Shown: positions 44,185 to 53,507, counted from the first letter of the stretch. The stretch is 64,000 nucleotides of DNA from Sipunculus nudus (GCA_026874595.1 JAPPUL010000073.1:1139973-1203972); one strand, 5' to 3'. Notes: generated from the letters alone by a model not told the origin. Translations and numbers: made by a program.

Positions 44185-45438
44185 TTAATCTTTATAGCGT
44201 TTGAATACCAATGTACAATTATGTCCGCCAAAACCAAATGAATTTGATAGCCCAACTCCTACTTCATGATTTATTGCTTCGTTTGGTACGCAGTCAAGAT
44301 CACATTCTGGGTCTGCTTGTGTTTGATTTATTGTAGGATGAAGTTTGCCATCTTCCATACTCTTAAGTATTACTATTGCCTCAACGCCGCCTGCTGCTCC
44401 CAACAAATGCCCTATCATTGACTTTGTTGAGTTTACCTTCAATTGCTTAGCATGAGAGCCAAACACCTCCTTTATCGCATTCTGTTCTGCTTTGTCTCCT
44501 AATACTGTACTTGTCCCATGCGTATTTATATAATTTACTTCTTCTTTATCAAGTCCAGAGTTTTTTAGCGCTGTTGCCATACAGTTTATTACCCCTTGTG
44601 CATCAGGGCGTGGCGCTGTTATATGATATGCATCGCAGGACATACCGCCCCCCAGAAGTTCCCCATATATTTTCGCTCCTCGCTTTATCGCACTCGCTTC
44701 ACTCTCTATTACCAAAACCCCTGCCCCACTCCCCATTACAAAACCATCTCGCCCCTTATCAAATGGCCTTGATGCTCCCTTTGGATTGCCATTGTTTGTT
44801 GATAAGGCTCGGGCTGCGGAAAACCCTGCTAGCGACAACGGCGTTATTGCTCCTTCTGCACCTCCGCAGATCATTATATCTGCTTCTCCTCGCTTTATTA
44901 TATGCATAGATTCTAATATTGAATGATTACCTGTTGCGCACGCCGTACTTATTGCAAAGTTAGGACCCATTAAACCCCACTCTATTGCTACCACTCCGCT
45001 TGCCATGTTCGTTATAACTACCGGTATGAAAAAAGGTGAAACCTTCCTCCAGCCATGCTCTGCAAACGTATTTGCCGTTTGTGTGTAAAAACCCATCCCT
45101 CCTATCCCCGTCCCTATTATTAAGCCTATACGACTCCTATCCATCCCCTCAAGTTTTTCTCGACTTATTCCAGCATCATCCATCGCCTCTTGCGTACTTG
45201 CCAAGGCATACTGTGTAAATAAATCTGTTCGCTTTAATAACGACTTAGACATGTAGTCCAACGGATCAAAATCTTTTATCTCAGCTGCAAAACTCGTTGG
45301 AAACCCAGTTGTCTCAAAATCTTTTATTATATCTACCCCTGACTCCCCTGCAAGACAATTGCTCCAGAACGTTTTGACATCATTTCCTATAGGCGTTATC
45401 GCCCCAACCCCTGTTACGTATACCCTATGTTCCCTCAT
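44185..45438 (-). CDS. fabF: 3-oxoacyl-ACP synthase II
   Basis: FabF condenses malonyl-ACP with acyl-ACP during chain elongation. The 417-residue sequence has active-site Cys in ISTACATGNHSILESM near residue 170, His in NYINTHGTSTVLGDK near residue 310 and His in KSMIGHLLGAAGGVEA near residue 347, plus the C-terminal NSFGFGGHN. The usual acpP gene between fabG and fabF is missing: only 20 bp separate them. Confidence 0.96.
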   Translation of the reverse strand: MREHRVYVTGVGAITPIGNDVKTFWSNCLAGESGVDIIKDFETTGFPTSFAAEIKDFDPLDYMSKSLLKRTDLFTQYALASTQEAMDDAGISREKLEGMDRSRIGLIIGTGIGGMGFYTQTANTFAEHGWRKVSPFFIPVVITNMASGVVAIEWGLMGPNFAISTACATGNHSILESMHIIKRGEADIMICGGAEGAITPLSLAGFSAARALSTNNGNPKGASRPFDKGRDGFVMGSGAGVLVIESEASAIKRGAKIYGELLGGGMSCDAYHITAPRPDAQGVINCMATALKNSGLDKEEVNYINTHGTSTVLGDKAEQNAIKEVFGSHAKQLKVNSTKSMIGHLLGAAGGVEAIVILKSMEDGKLHPTINQTQADPECDLDCVPNEAINHEVGVGLSNSFGFGGHNCTLVFKRYKD

Positions 45439-45458
45439 CTCGTTTCTCTCCTAATCTC

Positions 45459-46199
45459 TTATCCCGTCATTGTTAGTCCGCCATCTATCACAAACACCTG
45501 TCCCGTTATGTAATCCGATAAACTCGATGACAAATATAATGCCATGTTAGCTATGTCTTTTCCTTCGCCAAACCTATTTAGTGGTATCTTTTGCAACATC
45601 TGTTCTCCTGACTTCTTTATTAGTCCCTCCGACATCTCAGTCCTTATAAACCCAGGGGCAATCGCATTTACTGTTATGTTTCGTCCCCCCATCTCCATTG
45701 CAAGTGATTTTGTTAACGCTATAAGTCCTGCTTTGCTCGCTGAATAATTCCCTTGTCCTACATTCCCTACAAGCCCTATTATTGACGATATGTTTATTAT
45801 CTTTCCGCAACGTGCTTTGCTCATAACCTTAAGCACTTCGCGACTCATTAAAAATGCTCCCTTCAAATTCACATTCAATACCAACTCCCACTCATCCTCA
45901 CTCATCCTAATTCCAAGCCTATCTCGGACTATCCCCGCATTATTTATAAGCACATCTATTCTACCATGCCTTTCTAAAACCGCTTTTACCCCCCGTTTAA
46001 CTTCAGCCTCGCTTGATACATCCACCTTCTCTACCATAAACTTCTTAGCGCCTTTATCTTCGTATATCCCCCGCTCCTTAGAACTCCTGTCACATATGCA
46101 CATACTTGCACCGCACCCTGACAAAAGCTCTACTATTTCTCTTCCTATCCCCTGACTCCCCCCTGTTATTAAGATAATCTTATCTTTTAAATCTATCAT
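45459..46199 (-). CDS. fabG: 3-oxoacyl-ACP reductase
   Basis: This 246-residue short-chain dehydrogenase reduces 3-oxoacyl-ACP with NADPH. It has the cofactor motif ITGGSQGIGREIVELL, NNAG near residue 90, the catalytic Ser in IINISSIIG, Tyr-x3-Lys in GNYSASKAGLIALTKS and the C-terminal YITGQVFVIDGGL. Its place between fabD and fabF supports the FabG assignment among short-chain dehydrogenases. Confidence 0.94.
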   Translation of the reverse strand: MIDLKDKIILITGGSQGIGREIVELLSGCGASMCICDRSSKERGIYEDKGAKKFMVEKVDVSSEAEVKRGVKAVLERHGRIDVLINNAGIVRDRLGIRMSEDEWELVLNVNLKGAFLMSREVLKVMSKARCGKIINISSIIGLVGNVGQGNYSASKAGLIALTKSLAMEMGGRNITVNAIAPGFIRTEMSEGLIKKSGEQMLQKIPLNRFGEGKDIANMALYLSSSLSDYITGQVFVIDGGLTMTG

Positions 46200-46246
46200 C
46201 TTTAGCCTTTTCTTATATACTACATTAACATTACTTCTCTCATTAA

Positions 46247-47185
46247 CTACAAAAGCTCATCTAGCACCTTATTATAACTTTCAAGCCCAGTAACACTGTA
46301 TACCTTTATTTTCTTATCTATCTTTTTTATAAGTCCTTGTAAAACTCGTCCTGATCCTATCTCTACTATCGTTTCTACTCCTTTTAATGCCATCATTTCC
46401 ACAACCTTTACCCATTCTACTGCCGATGTTAGCTGATGCTCAAGCGAATCCTTTATACCTTCTCGCCCCTCTATCTCCCCTCGGTAATTAACTACCGGTA
46501 TCTTGCATTCCCCAAATTCTATCCCTTCTAGATACTTCTTGAATTCCTCTCCTGCTCCCTTCAAATATGGCGAATGAAAGGCTCCGCTTACTTCAAGCTC
46601 TACTACCATCCGTGCTTTATTCTTCTTTGCCATCTCCATCGCTTCCTTTACCAACTCACACTCTCCTGATATTACCACTTGGCCTGGACTATTATAATTT
46701 GCAGGCACTACATACCCCCCACCCACTACCCTCATTGCCTCCTTGCATATATCTTCAACCTCTTTGTCTCTAAGTCCTATTATCGCTGCCATTGAACCTT
46801 TAGTCTCTTCTCCTGCCAACGCCATTAGCTCACCTCGTTTCCTTACTACCCTAAGCCCATCTCTAAAACTCAAGCTCTTCGCACACGCATATGCACTAAA
46901 CTCTCCTAATGAATGTCCCGCACATATATCTGCAGTAAGTCCTGCCCTCTCAAGACACTCAAGCATTACCATGCTACTCAAAAATAAAGCCGGTTGCGTG
47001 TTCTGGGTCTTTTGAAGCTCCTCTTTCGGCCCTTTAAACATTATTTCCTTTAAACCAAAACCCAACTCCTCCTCCGCTTCGAAAAACCTCTTGCGGACTG
47101 TCTCATATTCTTCGTAAAACTCATGCCCCATCCCTAACTCTTGTGAGCCCTGTCCAGGAAATACATACCCTAGCACTTTTCCCAT
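46247..47185 (-). CDS. fabD: Malonyl-CoA:ACP transacylase
   Basis: FabD loads malonate onto ACP. The 312-residue protein has the oxyanion motif YVFPGQGSQELGMG, the nucleophile Ser in ICAGHSLGEFSAYACA near residue 95, the Arg-containing VRKRGELM and His in VSGAFHSPYL near residue 205. It ends with the family-typical EIGSGRVLQGLIKK. Confidence 0.95.
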   Translation of the reverse strand: MGKVLGYVFPGQGSQELGMGHEFYEEYETVRKRFFEAEEELGFGLKEIMFKGPKEELQKTQNTQPALFLSSMVMLECLERAGLTADICAGHSLGEFSAYACAKSLSFRDGLRVVRKRGELMALAGEETKGSMAAIIGLRDKEVEDICKEAMRVVGGGYVVPANYNSPGQVVISGECELVKEAMEMAKKNKARMVVELEVSGAFHSPYLKGAGEEFKKYLEGIEFGECKIPVVNYRGEIEGREGIKDSLEHQLTSAVEWVKVVEMMALKGVETIVEIGSGRVLQGLIKKIDKKIKVYSVTGLESYNKVLDELL

Positions 47186-47254
47186 TTTCTCCTCTCTTTT
47201 TCCTCTTCATTGACTTTTATAACCACCTTCTATAACCCTTTTCAACAACCTATT

Positions 47255-48271
47255 CTAGCCTACTGATAGCTCTTCTTCTATCAACTTCCCTATCTCAAGC
47301 TTCATTAGCTTATTACACGTTATTACCGCATTCTTTACCGCACGCCCATCTGCTTGCCCATGCCCTACTATAACATCTCCCTTAAGCCCCAATAACGGGG
47401 CTCCTCCGTAATATGATGAGTCAAACGGTAGCGTCAAACTCTCCTTAACTTTCTTCTTTGCTCCCAATACCTCCACAAATCCCATACTGCTTTTATCCAC
47501 TATACTTAAAATCAGCTTCCCAACACCCTCATACATCTTTAACAAAGCATTCCCCACAAAACCATCGCATACTACAACATCTACTTTTCCATTAACTATA
47601 TCATACCCTTCAACATTTCCTACAAAGCATATATTTTTCTCCCCCTCCAAAAGCTCATACGCCTTGCGCGTAAGCTCTGTACCCTTATCTGCCTCCTCGC
47701 CTACATTCAATAAGCCTACTCGCGGCTTGCCTTCTATGAAACATTTCATAAATACATTCCCCATAAGTCCATACTGTGCCAGGTGCTTTGGTTTACTCTC
47801 TATATTCGCTCCTACATCAAGTAATAGTGTATGCCCTCTTTCGCTTTTTATAAACGCTCCTATCCCTGGCCGCTTTATCCCTTCTAAACATTGTATGTTT
47901 AGTACCGACGCTGCCATCGTCGCTCCTGTATTCCCAGGAGAATACAAACCCCTCGCCTTCCCTTCTCCAACCAGCTTGCTTGCTATCATTATACTTGCTC
48001 GCTTCTTTGTCCTACACCCTAAAACCGGCGACTCCGACATCCCTATCACCTCTTGTGCATGCTCTATCTCTATCTTATCTCCTCTATAGTTTAATTCTTT
48101 CAACACACCCTCTATCCGTTTACCATCACCCACTATTATAGCACCTACCCCACTTGCATAAACTCCCTCAACTACCCCGCGTACAAGCTCCTCTTGCTCC
48201 ACCTCCCCACTTGCAACATCTATCGCTAGCTTCATCTCTTCTCGCATCTTAACTTCCATCTTAACTTCCAT
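47255..48271 (-). CDS. plsX: Acyl-ACP:phosphate acyltransferase PlsX
   Basis: PlsX makes acyl-phosphate for phospholipid synthesis. Middle and C-terminal motifs are canonical: SPGNTGATMAASV, LLLDVGANIESKPKHLAQYG, LLNVGEEADKGTEL and VVCDGFVGNALLKMYEG. The N-terminal motif differs: where PlsX usually reads DAMGGD, this one reads DVASGE. The start region carries three perfect 12-bp repeats, each with an ATG, giving MEVKMEVKMREEMKLAID; the family-typical start is the MKLAID methionine. It follows rpmF by 40 bp, as in many bacteria. Confidence 0.93.
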   Translation of the reverse strand: MEVKMEVKMREEMKLAIDVASGEVEQEELVRGVVEGVYASGVGAIIVGDGKRIEGVLKELNYRGDKIEIEHAQEVIGMSESPVLGCRTKKRASIMIASKLVGEGKARGLYSPGNTGATMAASVLNIQCLEGIKRPGIGAFIKSERGHTLLLDVGANIESKPKHLAQYGLMGNVFMKCFIEGKPRVGLLNVGEEADKGTELTRKAYELLEGEKNICFVGNVEGYDIVNGKVDVVVCDGFVGNALLKMYEGVGKLILSIVDKSSMGFVEVLGAKKKVKESLTLPFDSSYYGGAPLLGLKGDVIVGHGQADGRAVKNAVITCNKLMKLEIGKLIEEELSVG

Positions 48272-48280
48272 CTTAACTTC
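48245..48280. repeat. Three 12-bp repeats, each carrying an ATG, at the plsX start
   Basis: catcttaacttc is repeated three times without a mismatch (48245-48256, 48257-48268, 48269-48280). On the minus strand each copy reads GAAGTTAAGATG, so the gene has three identical in-frame initiation sites, and a fourth ATG follows 12 bp later. Confidence 0.9.
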
Positions 48281-48311
48281 TTACCTAAAAACATGTAGCC
48301 TCATTTATAAG

Positions 48312-48491
48312 TTACTTATACGTTACCACCAGCCTGCCTTTATAATACCCACAGGACGCACAGGCTGTGTGAGACTTTGTACTCTCACCGCAATTTTTAC
48401 ACGTATTTATCTCAGGTAGCTTCATCTTATAGTAACTCGCCCGTCTACTGCGCGATTTAGACTTCGATTTCTTCCTCTTTGGTACTGCCAT
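48312..48491 (-). CDS. rpmF: Ribosomal protein L32 (59 aa)
   Basis: This small gene encodes 59 residues beginning MAVPKRKKSKSKSRSRRA, the universal L32 start. It has a four-Cys zinc ribbon, CKNCGESTKSHTAC then CASC, and ends GYYKGRLVVTYK. It lies directly upstream of plsX, the usual arrangement, and starts the fatty-acid/phospholipid cluster. AGGT lies upstream of the ATG on the minus strand. Confidence 0.93.
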   Translation of the reverse strand: MAVPKRKKSKSKSRSRRASYYKMKLPEINTCKNCGESTKSHTACASCGYYKGRLVVTYK

Positions 48492-48796
48492 CGCCTTTTT
48501 TACCTCAACTTTTTTTTATTCTTTCTTTTGCTAATCTCTTACTCATTGCCTGTAGCACTCTTTTGCTTACTTTTTTCTCAACTATTCTCGTCTTTTCAAT
48601 TTTTTCTTATATTATATTTACGTCGTTTAAGCTTAGGTGTTTTTATACAAAGGCTTAAGGTTTATCCTAATTCAGGCCTTGTAGACGAACCGCTTCTATA
48701 ACCCAATTTAAGCACAAGTTAGAGCTTTTTCTACATTAGCTTTTTTGCTTGACTTTAAATATAATAACTGATATCTACTCAGGGAGAAATATCTTT
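48492..48796. other. Divergent promoter region between rpmF and rhodanese gene
   Basis: About 305 bp with no supported ORF. It should contain promoters for both directions. A TATAAT at 48763-48768 lies 29 nt before the rhodanese ATG but has no clear -35 box at standard spacing. Purine-rich runs near 48510-48560 on the minus strand form a short open frame without a usable start. Confidence 0.4.
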
Positions 48797-49153
48797 ATGT
48801 TTTTAAACTTTTTTAGAGATCCAGTCGAGGAGATTACGCCAGATGATACTAGAATTGCTAGTAATAACAAAAATACTGTCTTGCTTGATGTTAGAACCCA
48901 GCAAGAGTATAATGACCCAAGTTATGGCCATATCAAAAACTCTATCCTTATCCCTTTACAAACTCTACTTGATAGGGCGCATGAACTTGATAAATTCAAA
49001 GACAAGAATATCATAATCTATTGTCGTAGCGGACAACGTAGTGCTGAAGCTTGCAGAATCCTTAATCAACTCGGATTCAAAACTAAAAATATGTCGGGCG
49101 GTATTCTACGTTGGAATAAACATGGCTTTGAAAACCCTTTAAAAACAATCTAA
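48797..49153 (+). CDS. Rhodanese-domain protein
   Basis: This 118-residue single-domain sulfurtransferase-like protein has the rhodanese pattern: NTVLLDVRTQQEYNDPSYGHI, NSILIPLQTLLDRAHEL, the active-site Cys loop IIYCRSGQRSAEACRIL and a final NMSGGILRW. The active-site Cys is present, so it could carry persulfide sulfur; proximity to thiE (62 bp, convergent) is suggestive only. I prefer ATG 48797 with GGGAG 10 nt upstream; an upstream TTG at 48749 would add 16 residues. Confidence 0.88.
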   Translation: MFLNFFRDPVEEITPDDTRIASNNKNTVLLDVRTQQEYNDPSYGHIKNSILIPLQTLLDRAHELDKFKDKNIIIYCRSGQRSAEACRILNQLGFKTKNMSGGILRWNKHGFENPLKTI

Positions 49154-49173
49154 CTATTTTTATAAAGCTTTTT

Positions 49174-49194
49174 GTTTCTTGTTTCTTGTTTCTT
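49174..49194. repeat. 7-bp tandem repeat after rhodanese gene
   Basis: gtttctt occurs three times in a row, followed by gttta, in the 57-bp gap between the convergent rhodanese and thiE genes. Confidence 0.7.
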
Positions 49195-49210
49195 GTTTAG
49201 GACAATTAAA

Positions 49211-49858
49211 CTAGTCAAAATATCTTAGGTAGTCTCTTACGTTTTTACGTATCTCTTGCCCTTCGTATGCTCCCCCTATGGCGCTTAGCATCTCTATCCC
49301 CATTCCTACTACCCCTCCTGCTCGCTCCTTGCTTATCCCGCCTATCCCAACTATTGGTATGTCTACTGCCTTGCGTATCTTCTCAAGCCCTTTAAGGCCT
49401 ATCGCTTCATAACTCTTTTCTTTCGTCTTCGTTTTATATATATGGCCTACACCTATATAGGCTGCTCCAAGCGCTTGGCCCTCCAAAGCCTCGCATACCT
49501 TGCTTACTGATATCCCTACTGCAAGCTCTTTTGATAGCTCACTCACCTCCAAAGTCTTACCTATTCTTAATATATCCTCCTGCCCTATATGTACTCCGTC
49601 TGCTCCTACACTTAAAGCTAGCTCTACATAATCATTTATTATAAATAATGCTCCATGCTCTTTACAAAGTCGCTTTATCTCCATCACCTCTTGCATAACC
49701 TCACCACCCCCCCTCTCTTTTACCTTCTCTCTATATTGAATTATACGTGCTCCCCCTAAAAGTGCCTCCTCAACTGCATTTATAACCCCTACATCTGCAC
49801 AATCCTTTCTTGACGTTATGAAATAAAAACCCTTAAGCCGTTCCCGTACTTTCAACAT
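49211..49858 (-). CDS. thiE: Thiamine-phosphate synthase
   Basis: ThiE joins the thiazole and pyrimidine phosphates to make thiamine phosphate. The 215-residue TIM barrel shows FYFITSRKDC, GGARIIQYREK with the conserved Arg, FIINDYVELALSVGADGVHIGQED, AAYIGVGHIYKTKTKE and VDIPIVGIGGI. Its start lies 26 bp inside the murI 3' end, so it is translationally coupled to murI. Other thi genes are not in the window. Confidence 0.92.
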   Translation of the reverse strand: MLKVRERLKGFYFITSRKDCADVGVINAVEEALLGGARIIQYREKVKERGGGEVMQEVMEIKRLCKEHGALFIINDYVELALSVGADGVHIGQEDILRIGKTLEVSELSKELAVGISVSKVCEALEGQALGAAYIGVGHIYKTKTKEKSYEAIGLKGLEKIRKAVDIPIVGIGGISKERAGGVVGMGIEMLSAIGGAYEGQEIRKNVRDYLRYFD

Positions 49859-50705
49859 AACTTATTACCTTTACCTTATGTCCTATATATTCTTCTAAAA
49901 CCTTTTGGGTTATTCCTATATCTCCGTTTATTACAAATTTATATTCACCTACAAGCCCTCTGCCTCGCCCTCTCAATATGTCTCGCTCGTTAAGTACTCG
50001 GGCTACTTGTCTTGATATTGCTTCGTTTGAATTTAGTATCTTTACTTTTTCTCCTCCTTCTACTCCTCCTTTCCACGGCAGTATCTCTCGGATTATGTTT
50101 TCTATTAACGTATAATGCGTGCACCCCAACACCACCGTGTCTATTGCATGCTCTTTATACGGATTTATATACTCCTTAAGCTTTTTCTTAAGTTCATTAT
50201 CTTTACCCTTAAGTCCTCCTTCTATTAACTCAACTAATCCCCTGCAGGCTACGTTATATACCCTTACTCCATTCGATTTGCCATGCTCCTTTATTAACTC
50301 ATTTTGAGCCTCGCTTTCTACTGTCCTGTCCGTTGCCAGGCACAAGACCTCCTTTGTCTTACTACTTTTACACGCCGGCTTTATCACCGGTACCACCCCT
50401 ACTACTCCCATATACGGAAACTGCTCCCTTAGGTAACTTATTGCACTAACTGTTGCTGTGTTGCATGCTACAACTAGTAACTTTATTTTATGTTCTAATC
50501 TAAGGTATTTTACTATCCTATGGCTTAAGTTAATTATCTCATCTTTACCCTTACTCCCATAGGGCGAGTTGGCACTGTCTGCAAAATATACTATGTCTTC
50601 ATTTGGTAGGCGGTTTATTATACTCTGCCATATCCCTATCCCTCCTATACCTGAGTCCATTATCCCTATCGGACCGCTTGCTAAAACTACATCTAGCTCA
50701 TCCAT
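49833..50705 (-). CDS. murI: Glutamate racemase
   Basis: MurI makes D-glutamate for peptidoglycan. The 290-residue protein has GIMDSGIGGIGIWQSI near the start, YFADSANSPYGSK, and the two catalytic cysteines in VVACNTATVSAISYL and DTVVLGCTHYTLIENII. It overlaps the bshA stop by 8 bp and thiE by 26 bp within the bshC-bshA-murI-thiE operon. Confidence 0.95.
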   Translation of the reverse strand: MDELDVVLASGPIGIMDSGIGGIGIWQSIINRLPNEDIVYFADSANSPYGSKGKDEIINLSHRIVKYLRLEHKIKLLVVACNTATVSAISYLREQFPYMGVVGVVPVIKPACKSSKTKEVLCLATDRTVESEAQNELIKEHGKSNGVRVYNVACRGLVELIEGGLKGKDNELKKKLKEYINPYKEHAIDTVVLGCTHYTLIENIIREILPWKGGVEGGEKVKILNSNEAISRQVARVLNERDILRGRGRGLVGEYKFVINGDIGITQKVLEEYIGHKVKVISYVESTGTA

Positions 50706-51861
50706 TCAATACCCTCTTATATAATTCCTCATATTTGCTTATTATCTTATCTTGTGCAAAATAACCCGCCCGAAGTCGTGCCCTCTTTTTACACTCCTTT
50801 AATAAACTCTCATCTCTTAATAACTTTATACAGCAACGTCCCATCCCTTCATAATCGCTTTCTTCGTACATATATCCGCTTAGCCCCTCCTCCACTAACT
50901 CCGGTATCCCTCCTGCGTTTGATGATATTGTAACCACTCCGCAACTCATTGCTTCAAGTAATACTAACCCAAAACTCTCTATCTTGCTCGGGAGTAGTAT
51001 TATATCTGCATACGGTAACAAGCATTCTACTCGCTCTGCTTTGCCTAAAAACTTTATCTTTTCTAAAATTCCAAGCTCGCGGGCCAGCAATCTTGCCTTG
51101 GATAGCTCAGGTCCATCCCCTACCATCAGTAAGCATACTTTATCCTCCTCCTGCAAAACATACCAAAACGTCCGTATCACCACTTCTACGTTCTTTACTT
51201 CTCGAAAGTTTGATATGTGTATTAGCACTTTTTCGTCATTGAAAAAACTTGGCTTTATTCCTTTGTTATCAGGCGAGAACTTCTTTAAATCTACAAAATT
51301 CGGTATCACCTCAATCTCATCACCTCCCCCATCACCTACCCCAAACTCTTCTATCGTTTTCTCCCTTAGATGATTACTTACTGATGTTACCATATCGCTG
51401 CTCCTTAAACCAAATTCCACCATCCTATAATACGCTTTGTCTAATCCCACCAAAGTTACATCTGTTCCGTGCAAGGTTGTTACTATCTTTACCCTCTTAA
51501 CATCCTTTCCATTGCCCCTGTTCACTTGTGTTAATATCTGCCCTGCAAGATAGGCGCATATTGCGTGCGGTATGGCGTAGTGCACATGCAATATGTCTAT
51601 TGCATAACTTTCGCACACTTCTACTATCTTTGATGTTAGCGATAAGGAGTATAGCGGATATTTAAATAATGGGTAGTTTGTCATGTCTACTTCATGGAAA
51701 CTTATGTTTTCATGGAATGTGCTTAGCCGAAATGGTGTGTCGTAACTTATGAAATGTACTTTGTTCCCTCTGTTTGCAAGCTCAAGACCAAGCTCCGTTG
51801 CCACCACCCCACTGCCTCCGTAACTCGGATAGCACACCATCCCTATGTTTAATTTATTCAT
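50698..51861 (-). CDS. bshA: N-acetyl-alpha-D-glucosaminyl L-malate synthase (bacillithiol step 1)
   Basis: This 387-residue GT4 glycosyltransferase shows the BshA-specific start GMVCYPSYGGSGVVATELG, ILHVHYAIPHAICAYLA, VTTLHGTDVTLVG, VTSVSNHLREKT, EVIPNFVDLKKF and the nucleotide-sugar region SKIESFGLVLLEAMSCG. It transfers GlcNAc to malate. It overlaps bshC by 4 bp and murI by 8 bp. bshB, the deacetylase, is not in the window. Confidence 0.93.
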   Translation of the reverse strand: MNKLNIGMVCYPSYGGSGVVATELGLELANRGNKVHFISYDTPFRLSTFHENISFHEVDMTNYPLFKYPLYSLSLTSKIVEVCESYAIDILHVHYAIPHAICAYLAGQILTQVNRGNGKDVKRVKIVTTLHGTDVTLVGLDKAYYRMVEFGLRSSDMVTSVSNHLREKTIEEFGVGDGGGDEIEVIPNFVDLKKFSPDNKGIKPSFFNDEKVLIHISNFREVKNVEVVIRTFWYVLQEEDKVCLLMVGDGPELSKARLLARELGILEKIKFLGKAERVECLLPYADIILLPSKIESFGLVLLEAMSCGVVTISSNAGGIPELVEEGLSGYMYEESDYEGMGRCCIKLLRDESLLKECKKRARLRAGYFAQDKIISKYEELYKRVLNG

Positions 51862-53507
51862 AAATATATTATCTGTTCTCCTTCCTTCTTGATATCTAGT
51901 TCTTTATAAAGATAATCTATTAGTCCTTTACGCTTATTCATATACCAAAATATATTATATACTCGCTCTTGACCTCTCCCTCTAGGATGTAAGCCTATCT
52001 TTAACCTGCTCGCATGCCGTCCTAACAACCCCTCCTTCTCTTCTTTCTTCTTCCTATAACTACTTTCTAGGCTCAATATGTCATTTGTAAGCTTCTTTAG
52101 CCCTTTATTAACTCCCTCCTTTATATCTTGCCCTTCTAAAGATACTAGCATTTCTAAATCTTTAACCCCTGCATTTAAAACATTAACTGCTTTTTCAAAG
52201 CTGCTTATATCTACTCTGTCCTTCCTTATTCCACTTAGTCGCCTCTCAAGCTCTGCTTTATCTTTTAGCTCATCCTCCATAAGGCCAAACCGCTTCGTTA
52301 CTCGCTTTAACTCGCTACTTAAAAGCAACACTCTCGCCCGAGGGTATATTATTGGCATCTTTACTTTATATAATTCGTAAATCCCCTTAAGCTGTCCTAT
52401 GTAATTTATTTCGCCAGGACCGCATACCACTACCACGTTCGGAAATAACTTGTCTTGCAACACACTCCGTAGTTGTACTCCATGCGAAAACTTATCCCAT
52501 TCTCTATCTAATAATTTATGTATTCCCTCCTCCCCTAGCTCCTGCTCCCCTATATAATATTTATCCCCTTTATAAAAAAGACGTTTGCGCCTCCCATCTC
52601 CTCCCAGGTAATACAAAGGCAGCCCCTCACGCCCTCCTGCATATTCTCTCTCCCTTATCTGCACCTTATAGCCACTCCCCTTAAGCTCATTTGTTACTTC
52701 TCTAAAACGTTTTGTTATCTCCTCTTTCTTAATTAAGGCTTGCTTTGTTTCTTCCTTCTGGAGCAATCGTAACTTATACGGCTCTATCAATAAAAGACCA
52801 TATCCAGAAAATAGCATCTTAAGCACTTCTTTAAACTGTTTTCCAAATGTGTCTACTTGTGGGCTCCTTAGCCTCCTCAATAGCTCCTCTTCCAAGCCTT
52901 TTGTAAATTCACTCTCGCTTTTTAAAATATTACCTCTTAGCTCATTTAACAAGTTTTGAAGCTCCTCCAATATCTTAATCCTTTCTAAAGACTTACCTAA
53001 TTCCTCTTTGCCAAGTTCTAATTTCAATGTCCTTATCTCTTCACCCTCTTGATAGTCAAGACGATTTACCTCCTCTACATCGTGATCTTCTGACGCTATC
53101 CAGAAAATCGGTACAAATATATATTCTCCTGCGAAATATTCATTAAGTTCTTTACATACTTTTAGTACCGTAAGCGCTTTGTAAACTGTATATAATGGTC
53201 CGCCCAAAAGACCCGGCTGCTGTCCTGTCATTACCGTATAACATTTACTGCTTTCTAACCTATTTAAATTAGCTTCAACCGCATCCCCTCCTCTAGCATT
53301 ATAAGCCCTAAGAACCTTAACTAGCCCTTCCCTATCTCCTGCACTTATATTATAGCTGCTTATCCCTTCTCTAAGACTTTTTACAAGTTTACGGTAGTCT
53401 GTTTCATAGTACTTCTTATATATTCCCTCCTCTGCCCCTCTTACATATTCGCTTGATAACGTCTTTTCTACTATAAATTCTAAATTATCTATATTCTCTT
53501 GCTTCAT
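51858..53507 (-). CDS. bshC: Bacillithiol biosynthesis cysteine ligase
   Basis: This 549-residue protein is BshC, which adds cysteine in the last step of bacillithiol synthesis. Recognisable parts are VMTGQQPGLLGGPLYTVYKALT near residue 95, PIFWIASEDHDVEEVNRL, VVVVCGPGEINYIGQLK and a C-terminal coiled-coil region ending in GLHPRGRGQERVYNIFWY. Together with bshA it shows that the organism probably makes bacillithiol. It heads the operon and overlaps bshA by 4 bp. Confidence 0.94.
   Translation of the reverse strand: MKQENIDNLEFIVEKTLSSEYVRGAEEGIYKKYYETDYRKLVKSLREGISSYNISAGDREGLVKVLRAYNARGGDAVEANLNRLESSKCYTVMTGQQPGLLGGPLYTVYKALTVLKVCKELNEYFAGEYIFVPIFWIASEDHDVEEVNRLDYQEGEEIRTLKLELGKEELGKSLERIKILEELQNLLNELRGNILKSESEFTKGLEEELLRRLRSPQVDTFGKQFKEVLKMLFSGYGLLLIEPYKLRLLQKEETKQALIKKEEITKRFREVTNELKGSGYKVQIREREYAGGREGLPLYYLGGDGRRKRLFYKGDKYYIGEQELGEEGIHKLLDREWDKFSHGVQLRSVLQDKLFPNVVVVCGPGEINYIGQLKGIYELYKVKMPIIYPRARVLLLSSELKRVTKRFGLMEDELKDKAELERRLSGIRKDRVDISSFEKAVNVLNAGVKDLEMLVSLEGQDIKEGVNKGLKKLTNDILSLESSYRKKKEEKEGLLGRHASRLKIGLHPRGRGQERVYNIFWYMNKRKGLIDYLYKELDIKKEGEQIIYL

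Noticed and set aside
47664-48089. 141-codon frame opposite plsX
   Set aside because: Antisense to canonical PlsX motifs with no support of its own.
48500-48600. Short Lys/Arg-rich minus-strand frame upstream of rpmF
   Set aside because: Only about 14 codons follow its first ATG (translation MSKRLAKERIKKS), with no good ribosome-binding site; more likely untranslated leader of rpmF.
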